DNA from: Telopea speciosissima
Lineage: Eukaryota > Streptophyta > Magnoliopsida > Proteales > Proteaceae
Length of the DNA: 64,000 nt
Reading direction: 5' to 3'
NCBI RefSeq assembly: GCF_018873765.1
Contig: NC_057924.1
Location: 1,364,001-1,428,000 of the forward strand
Below are positions 57,643 through 64,000 of the stretch, one piece after another (position 1 is the first letter of the stretch; the number at the start of each line of letters is the position of its first letter). Under the pieces are notes generated by a model. That model was given only the letters and a program-made list of their open reading frames with translations. It ran no database searches and was not told the DNA's origin. The translations under genes were made by a program, and so were the position numbers.

Positions 57643-58660
57643 CTACCACATTATCCCACGGTACACAGTACCACAAATATCCCTCGGTACACTACCACAC
57701 GATACAATTTACCAGTATGCTATGTCCAGTTATAGTCATTAGTAGTGGACCCGGTGGTCTTATTGTAATTTGTTTCTTTTATTCAATATAAATACAATCC
57801 CTTACCCATGGTTTGAGCATTCTGCTCACTCCTCAAACCATGGTCTATGTTGATGTAAGAGGAAACCGAGAAACTAAGTTTTCCTACACGAGTGACATTG
57901 CTATCCTAAGGCTGACACAAAACCATACTTAAATACTGTCTAACATGGGCTGGCAGCAACATACATGAATACATACATGTTTAGAATCAGTACTTAATCG
58001 AACAAGAACAATAGAAATCTAATGATTAGATGTATGCAACTAAGCAAGAGACCAATTAGATGGTATAGGGATCAGAACTAGGCAGCAATTAGTCAAATAT
58101 ATGTGCATGAACATTCAAAATTCCAGAAATTGCGATGCTCAAACAATAGAGTACTATCAGCCTACTTCAATGTGAGAACAGCAGCATATCGATGTAAAGT
58201 TATTGTAACAGAACAATAATTGAAAGGGAGAGAGAAAGAAATGACATAGACAATAGGTACTAAAAAAAAAGAGTGAAAAATAAGAATGTAAATTCAATCT
58301 TACCTTTAAATCAGTAGCATTCAATGGGCAGCAAAAAGAAGAAAATGTGCAACCGTGCAGGGGAAGAAGAAGAGAAGAGAAGAAATTGAGAAGAAAAAGA
58401 TGAGAGGTAGGGAGAGACTCTATAGAAAGAAAGGGGCTCCATTAGTTCTTCATTTCAGCAACTAAGCCAAATTACATGGCCATTTGGCTTTTAAAAGAAA
58501 AGAGCCCACTAGATTCAATTACAGGGCAGTTACACCTGGAAATAACTAACTAAACTGAAATAGAGATATACATAGAAGCAGTGGATGGCTGAGATCTGCG
58601 ACGCCTCCTCTGGTATTTTCTGAATCCACGATCAGTTGGTGTGATGTCCTCATCAACTCT
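57643..58660. other. No gene recognised
   Basis: A possible donor site (ttaaag/gtaaga on the minus strand near 58305) is present, but no frame compatible with the neighbouring putative exons leads into it. A/G-rich runs near 58360-58430 resemble an LTR leader but no ends are identified. Confidence 0.35.
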
Positions 58661-58699
58661 CCTTGGTTTGGAAGAATTCACTTCCGGTGAATAAAGACT

Positions 58700-59770
58700 T
58701 GTGTAGTACTCAAGCATGGCCGGGTTGGGCCTGCAGCTCTACAGTGATCCATGTGTTGTTGATTTCGGGTCGTCCACGCCACTTGACCAAGAACTTTGTG
58801 GAACCTCCAATGCATGTAGAAAAACCTCTCTCATCAAGGATGTCCTCAACTTCTTCGGCTCTTGCGTCAAACTTGGGTATAGGTGGTAAAGAAGTAGCAA
58901 GAAGTGGGGTAGTCTGAGTAGCAGGGTGGTCAATGGCAAAAGGAAAATTATCAAGGTCATTTGGATAGAAAGAGGTGAGAGTAGATGGGCTATGCTAAGG
59001 AACAAGATCCTCTACATTGAAAATGATGCTGACCCCCATATCAGCTAGCAACTCAAGTACATAGGCATTAGCACCTACCCTTTTAAGAATTTTTAATGGA
59101 CTTGCACTATGAGCATGTAGCTTGCCCGATTTTCCTCTGACGAAACATTGTGGTCTAATCCTGACCATCACCATATCACCCTCTTGAAATTCTTGCAGTC
59201 GTTGCTTTACATCTGCCCTAGATTTACATTGTTCATTGTTCAATGCTATCCTGCATCTAATCTCTGCATGCAAAATCATATATATGCTGTGCAAAAGACT
59301 TGATTGATTAGGAAGTCCTAGAGTTAGACATGACAATGACAAAATCTATGGTTGTCTTAGGCTGGTAACCCAAACATATCTCAAAGGGAGAAAGTCCGGT
59401 GGTTCGGTTTTTGGAAAGATTATACGCAAACTCAGCATGGGTAAGAACACGACCCAACTAGTAAGATGCTCACCTATGAGACAACACAACAAGTTATCTA
59501 AACTCCTATTAATGACCTCGGTCTACCCATTAGTCTGTGGGTGGAAAGCTGAAGAAAATTGGAGCTTAGTGCCCATCGTGTGCCATAATGTCCTCAAGAA
59601 ATGACTAGTAAACTTGGCATCCCTATCTGGCACTATAATCTTTGGTAACCCATGATACTTGACAATCTCATGGAAGAAGAGCTTGGCAATGGTAGATGCA
59701 TCGAAAGTCTTGGAGCACGGAATGAAGTGCACCATCTTCGAGAAGCGATCTACAACCATGAAGACTAAAT
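58700..59770 (-). pseudogene. Gypsy integrase and chromodomain-like remnant
   Basis: Minus-strand pieces. The integrase core (59759-59523) has [38 protein letters not shown] and [13 protein letters not shown], including one catalytic Asp (PDRD). The C-terminal part (59342-58995) has FQEGDMVMVRIRPQCFVRGK and LKILKRVGANAYVLELLADM. Nearer 58860-58700 a degraded chromodomain-like tail EDILDERGFSTCIGG then KFLVKWRGRP. The first catalytic Asp and the Glu region are missing or broken by stops. The order fits a chromovirus-type Ty3/Gypsy element. No LTRs were recognised beside it. Confidence 0.8.
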
Positions 59771-60202
59771 CATGGCCTCTCGAAGTTTCGGCAGACCAAG
59801 CACAAGATCCATGCTAAGGCTACGTTTGGTAAATGTCTGAACAAAGAACGCCCGTTCTTGACTAGAAACGTTCTTTGGCGTTTCTGGTTTGGAACGGTGT
59901 TCTGAGACCGAAAATGACCGTTTGGTAACGGTCTCAAGAACGCCGTTCAGAACGAAAATGGTGTTTGGTAGAACCTGTTCTTCCCTATTTGATATTAATT
60001 ACAATAATGCCATTTCCTTGTCAATTATACCGAAAAAATACTTGTAAAATCCTTTTCTCTTACCAACCTTAGCATAAAATTAAAATATCTCATTAACATA
60101 ACCAAAGTAAGTATAAAAATATTTCAAATTTCAAAGATGCCATTAAAATTGGGTTCTTGTGTGGATTAGTGTCATAACTGACTATGCTACGAACAGTTGA
60201 AT
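59771..60202. other. Possible partial MITE and AT-rich DNA
   Basis: From about 59818 ggctacgtttggtaaatg opens a segment with repeated gaacgttct / agaacgccgttc motifs in both orientations to about 59975. This is reminiscent of hairpin MITE termini, but an inverse right terminus was not found. The rest is AT-rich without features. Confidence 0.4.
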
Positions 60203-60207
60203 AAAAA

Positions 60208-60287
60208 AGGCCTTAGTGGATTCGAACCACCATCCCCTTGGAACATGCTCATGTGCCAAGTGCTCTACCAATTTGAGCTAAAGACCC
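60208..60287 (-). tRNA. tRNA-like gene with oversized anticodon arm
   Basis: Minus strand, 80 nt. The acceptor arms GGGTCTT and AAGGCCT pair over seven positions. The D arm is GCTC...GAGC with TTGGTA in the loop. The T arm is GGTGG-TTCGAAT-CCACT, with an intact box B GGTTCGAATCC. Six T follow at once (60208-60203), a polymerase III terminator. The anticodon stem CTTGG/CCAAG closes a 14-nt insert cACATGAGCATGTt that folds on itself instead of a 7-nt loop, so no normal anticodon with a preceding U is placed. It could be a mutated tRNA, a tRNA with a tiny intron-like insert, or the head of a SINE. The amino acid cannot be assigned. Confidence 0.6.
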
Positions 60288-60649
60288 ATCAAGTAGAGAT
60301 CCAAAACAGAAATATAACAAAAAAAATTAAAGTAGCATGAATCTCTACATGAGGAATGCAATGAGCAAAGGTCTAAAACAGAAATACATCAAGAGAGTCG
60401 CAATGAAATGAATCTTTGCATGAGAAAGTTAACAAGCAAGATTTCCATAATTGAAGTATGGGCAGTGGAGTTTTCTCACACCAACACCTAAAGCCCTCCT
60501 ATTTACTCAATAAGAACTCATGGACTCAAAAAGAATCATTGAAATGACTAGAAACATCAATACATGATAAAACATACGACTGAGACAAGTTATCAAACTC
60601 GGCAAGTACCTTATCAAAATGAACCTAGCCTATCCAAAGATATGCCAAC
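60288..60649. other. No feature recognised
   Basis: Between the tRNA-like gene and the proposed LTR. AT-rich, without coding frames or known repeats. The 3' part may be flank or LTR of the Copia element, since the LTR edge is uncertain. Confidence 0.4.
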
Positions 60650-60883
60650 TGAAATAAAATAAGAAGAAAGAAGAAGAGAGGAAGAAATAGAAGAGAATTG
60701 CTGCAACAGTTTGGGAGTCATAGCCATGAGATTGACTGCCCCCAAAACCTTCAATATATATTAACTTAATTCAAAGACAATAAGGTAAACCCAAAAAGAC
60801 TAAAACACCCCTGAGGGAGAAGTCGTGAATTAGCTCTAGCACTAATTCACGACTCCCTCCCCCTACTACGACAACTTCTAACA
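60650..60883 (-). repeat. 3' LTR of the right-edge Copia element
   Basis: On the minus strand it starts TGTTAGAAGTTGTCGTAGTA directly after the polypurine tract gagggggag. It contains gttaatatatattgaaggtt as a TATA-like region and a CT-rich end. The low-coordinate edge (…TTTATTTCA) is inferred from a TG...CA rule. The partner LTR lies beyond the window, so it cannot be checked. Confidence 0.65.
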
Positions 60884-60890
60884 CTCCCCC

Positions 60891-61403
60891 TCAAGCTGGA
60901 GCATATATGTTAATCATGTCCAGCTTGTTACAAATATAATCTACTCTCACACTCCCCAAAGACTTTGTAAATAAATCAGCAAGTTGCTCCCCAATTCGAA
61001 TATGACGAGGAGAGATAATCCCTTGTTGCAGTTTTTCACAAATAAAATGACAGTCAACCTCAATGTGTTTTGTCCTCTCATGAAACACAGGATTGGTAGA
61101 GATATGAATGGCAGCCTGATTGTCACACCATAGTAACATAGGAGAATCATCAACAAACCCAAGTTCTACCATCAACTGTTTAACCCACATCAGTTCACAA
61201 GTGCCATGTGCCATAGCACGATACTCCGACTCTGCACTAGACCGAGCTACAACAGTCTGTTTCTTGCTCTTCCATGAGACAAGATCCTCCAACAAACACA
61301 CAGTAACCTGAAGTGGATCTTCAATCAACTGGAGGCCCTGCCCAGTCAGCATCAGTAAAGCCTTCAACCCTCCCATGACCATGATTAGAATACAGAAGAC
61401 CAC
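60891..61403 (-). pseudogene. Copia RNase H, separated by a frameshift
   Basis: Continues the RNase H domain in the next frame: LEDLVSWKSKKQTVVARSSA, then ESEYRAMAHGTCELMWVKQL and CDNQAAIHISTNPVFHERTK, to a stop just before the polypurine tract. It overlaps the end of the 884-codon frame by about 80 bases, and one small indel near 61350 would account for the break. Catalytic acidic residues downstream of the break are present. Confidence 0.88.
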
Positions 61404-63975
61404 GGCCTGGAGCCTTCTTGATATAGCACAAAACTCTTATAACTGCATCCCAATGAGACGTCTGAGGAGAGGACATAAACTGACTCAGTACACTGATAGG
61501 AAAAGAGATGTCAGGCGTAGTCACAGTCAAATAGTTGAGTTTCCCTACCAGCCTCCGATACTTCTCTGGATCATCAAGGATGTCACCACCATGAGCCACG
61601 AGTTTTAAATTAGGATCCATAGGAGTATCCAAAGGTTTAGACCCCAGTAACCCTGTCTCTGAAAGCAAGTCAAGTACATACTTTCGCTGAGAGATCGAAA
61701 TTCCTTTCCGTGATTGGGCTACCTCAATACCCAAGAAATATTTCAGACGTCCCAGATCCTTAGTCTGAAATTGTTGTCCCAAATATGTCTTCAAGCTCTC
61801 AATACCTGAAGAATCATCTCCTGTGATAACAATGTCATCTACATACACTACCAAAAATATCCTCCCTGCATCAGAACACCAGAAGAACACCGAATGATCA
61901 CTCTCAAATCGAGTCAGTCCAAACTGCAACACAACTTCAGTAAACCGGCCAAACCATGCCCGTGGTGACTGTTTCAGCCCATACAACGATTTCTTCAGTC
62001 GACTCCCCTTACTCGACTCCCCCTGAGCAACAAAACCAGGAGGTTGCTCCATATATACCTCCTTATGGAGATCACCATGCAAGAAAGCATTCTTGACATC
62101 CAACTGGTACAAAGGCCAATGATGTGTAGCAGCCAAAGAGAGAAATATGCGAACTGAAGTAAGTTTTGCAACAAGAGAAAAAGTATCCAGATAGTCTATA
62201 CCATAGACTTGGGCATAGCCCTTAGCAACAAGACAGGCCTTCAACCTAGCCACAGACCCATCAGGATTAACTTTCACCACAAAGATCCACCGGCAGCCAA
62301 TTGCGGTTTTACCAGAGGGTAAAGAAACAAGGTCCCATGTCTGATTTTCCTGTAGCGCAGACAATTCCTCAGTCATAGCTGCCCTCCACCTAGGGTCAGA
62401 CAAGGCTTCGACAACAGACTTAGGAATAGGATGATTCTCAATAGTGGATAGACAAGCAACAAAATTAGAGGACAAACCAGAATAGGACACAAAGTTAGAG
62501 ATAGGATGTTGGGTACAACTCCGAACACCCTTACGGACAGCAATATGAATATCCAAATCAGAAATAACAGAAGCAGGAGGTGAAGGGGAAGTACCTATTG
62601 GAGGATCCGGATCTGGAGGCGAAGAAGACGTGGTAGAGGGAGCAAACCGTTTACTATATTTGTCAAGGGCTGAAATACGAGTTGTCGGCTCGTCAGAAGA
62701 GCGACGATGAAACACAGCAGGTGGCTTAGCTGGAGGTGGCACTGTTGGCAAAGGATCCTGCAAAAGAGAAGATTGCTTGACAACATAGAGGGGCAGATCA
62801 TCGTCAAAATCTGAAGAAGGCAGCAAAGACTCAACAAATGGAGTGGACTCAAAGAATTTGACATTAGCAGTAACAAAGTATTTCTTCAAATCAAAAGAGT
62901 AGCAACGATAACCCTTTTGAGTTTTAGAATACCCCACAAAAAGACATTTAAGAGCCCTGAGATCCAATTTAGAGCGACCAGGACGATGATCCCGAATAAA
63001 ATAAATACTCCCAAAAACCCGTGGAGGCAAAGCAAACAAAGGCTGCGAAGGACACAATAAAGAATATGGAATACTCCCACACAAAACCGAAGAAGGTAGA
63101 CGATTAATAAGAGAACAGGCTGTCAAAACAGCATCAGCCCAAAAATTTTTAGCCACTTTCATCTCAAACAAAAGAGAGCGAGTAACCTCCATTAAATGCT
63201 TGTTTTTCCTTTCGGCCACACCATTTAGTTGTGGTGTGTCTGCACAAGAGGACTGATGAATAATGCCATGTTGAACCATAAATGAAGAAAAAGGAGCAGA
63301 AAAGTATTCTTTAGCATTATCACTACGAAAAACTTTTAACGAAGTTTGAAACTGATTCTGAATTTCAAGAACAAAAGCACAAAAATTGGAGAATAACTCA
63401 GAACGATTTTTCATTAAATAAATCCAGGTAACTCTGGAATAATCATCAACAAGTGTAACAAAGTAACGAAAGCCTAACTCAGAAACAACCGGACAAGGGC
63501 CCCAAATATCAGAATGAACAAGTGCAAACGGGTGGGCAGCCCGTTTATTGACTCTAGGGGGATAACTCACACGGTGAAGTTTCCCAAACTGACATGACTC
63601 ACAATTAAGACTAGACAAAGACTTAAAACGACTATCCAAAATTTTCAAATTCTCCAATGAAGGATGACCCGAACGACAATGAATCTGATGAGGGAGTGCC
63701 ACACTCGAACATGCCACAACTGATGTGTCTTCAAGCAGATACAGCCCCCCAGATTCCCGACCTCTACCAATCGTCTTCTTCGACTTGAGATCTTGAAATA
63801 CACAATAACCAGGGAAAAAAGTGACAGAACAATTATGAGCTTTGGTAAACTTGTGAACAGATAACAAATTAAAGGGAAACTTAGGTAAATAAGAAACAGA
63901 TGATAAGGACAAAGATGAGGTAGCTTGCACAGTGCCAGTACCTCGAACCTGAGCTAAAGACCCATCAGCTAACAC
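61321..63975 (-). CDS. Copia pol: protease end, integrase, reverse transcriptase (884 codons)
   Basis: Continuous frame from the window edge. The protease tail is NLLSVHKFTKAHNCSVTFFP; the residues that would carry the catalytic Asp-Ser/Thr-Gly lie just outside. GAG-pre-integrase is HCRSGHPSLENL then CESCQFGKLHRVSYP. The integrase core has FRYFVTLVDDYSRVTWIYLM and RSDNAKEY (usual form SDNGGE) then CADTPQLNGVAERKNKHLME. The reverse transcriptase has GCRWIFVVKVNPDGSVARLK, YQLDVKNAFLHGDL, and the catalytic box VVYVDDIVITGDD (about 61830-61850). It ends in FTDADWAGPPVD, where a frameshift and stop cut RNase H. Nearly intact, suggesting a young copy. Confidence 0.92.
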   Translation of the reverse strand: MLADGSLAQVRGTGTVQATSSLSLSSVSYLPKFPFNLLSVHKFTKAHNCSVTFFPGYCVFQDLKSKKTIGRGRESGGLYLLEDTSVVACSSVALPHQIHCRSGHPSLENLKILDSRFKSLSSLNCESCQFGKLHRVSYPPRVNKRAAHPFALVHSDIWGPCPVVSELGFRYFVTLVDDYSRVTWIYLMKNRSELFSNFCAFVLEIQNQFQTSLKVFRSDNAKEYFSAPFSSFMVQHGIIHQSSCADTPQLNGVAERKNKHLMEVTRSLLFEMKVAKNFWADAVLTACSLINRLPSSVLCGSIPYSLLCPSQPLFALPPRVFGSIYFIRDHRPGRSKLDLRALKCLFVGYSKTQKGYRCYSFDLKKYFVTANVKFFESTPFVESLLPSSDFDDDLPLYVVKQSSLLQDPLPTVPPPAKPPAVFHRRSSDEPTTRISALDKYSKRFAPSTTSSSPPDPDPPIGTSPSPPASVISDLDIHIAVRKGVRSCTQHPISNFVSYSGLSSNFVACLSTIENHPIPKSVVEALSDPRWRAAMTEELSALQENQTWDLVSLPSGKTAIGCRWIFVVKVNPDGSVARLKACLVAKGYAQVYGIDYLDTFSLVAKLTSVRIFLSLAATHHWPLYQLDVKNAFLHGDLHKEVYMEQPPGFVAQGESSKGSRLKKSLYGLKQSPRAWFGRFTEVVLQFGLTRFESDHSVFFWCSDAGRIFLVVYVDDIVITGDDSSGIESLKTYLGQQFQTKDLGRLKYFLGIEVAQSRKGISISQRKYVLDLLSETGLLGSKPLDTPMDPNLKLVAHGGDILDDPEKYRRLVGKLNYLTVTTPDISFPISVLSQFMSSPQTSHWDAVIRVLCYIKKAPGRGLLYSNHGHGRVEGFTDADWAGPPVD

Positions 63976-64000
63976 TACATTGGAAGAAGACTCACAAAAT

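Larger units (their letters stand above)
60650..64000 (-). mobile_element. Second Copia retrotransposon, cut by the window edge
   Basis: Minus-oriented. The window holds its protease end, integrase, reverse transcriptase, RNase H and 3' LTR. The 5' LTR and gag lie past 64000. It is distinct from the element at 51046-56756: the proteins are clearly homologous, but LTRs differ and the pol sequence is diverged throughout. One frameshift is seen, in the RNase H domain. Confidence 0.9.

Noticed and set aside
1..64000. CRISPR arrays, operons or other prokaryotic systems
   Set aside because: No regularly spaced repeats or bacterial gene organisation; all coding evidence is plant nuclear.

Overview
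The window is nuclear DNA of a flowering plant. It has intron-rich genes of plant families, GT-AG introns of 0.1-5 kb swollen by transposons, a tRNA-derived SINE of the Au type, L1-type LINEs, and Copia and Gypsy retrotransposons. The species cannot be told from the sequence. There are no prokaryotic or organellar signatures.

Layout: (1) 1-3.4 kb is repeat-rich intergenic DNA with a hAT-type MITE (perfect 8-bp target duplication) and an RNase H relic. (2) 3.47-8.18 kb, minus: a four-exon SFT2-like Golgi/endosome membrane-traffic gene. (3) 8.2-10.9 kb: intergenic, with a LINE reverse-transcriptase relic and a cluster of hairpin MITEs. (4) 10.99-16.81 kb, minus: a nine-exon gene for the RPB4-like fourth subunit of RNA polymerases IV/V (NRPD4/NRPE4). 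(5) 18.69-32.33 kb, minus: a ten-exon gene for a large protein with two WW domains and a proline-rich tract (FNBP4-like). Its first intron holds an L1-type LINE that was itself entered by an LTR-like element. (6) 34.74-43.0 kb, plus: thirteen recognisable exons of a KNL1/Spc105 kinetochore scaffold with an N-terminal RVSF PP1-docking motif and one probable GC-AG intron. The end of the RWD region is not found and the following DNA is a transposon nest. (7) 43-64 kb: that nest. It holds Copia and Gypsy relics, a 5'-truncated LINE, a nearly complete Copia element (51046-56756) inside a separate element with ~80-bp inverted termini (50512-56921), that element sitting inside an exon of an unrecognised minus-strand gene, an LTR, Gypsy integrase remnants, a tRNA-like gene with an oversized anticodon arm, and a second Copia element running off the right edge.

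The host genes serve separate processes: membrane traffic, RNA-directed silencing, probably nuclear WW/proline-rich interactions, and kinetochore assembly. Only FNBP4-like and KNL1 are arranged head to head; their starts are 2.4 kb apart with two Mutator-like MITEs between. All exon structures were read by hand from splice sites, phase continuity and family resemblance, with no alignment or transcript support. The least ordinary structures are the element with long inverted termini and a 5-bp duplication, two retroposed insertions flanked by unusually long (~55-65 bp) direct repeats, and the tRNA-like gene.
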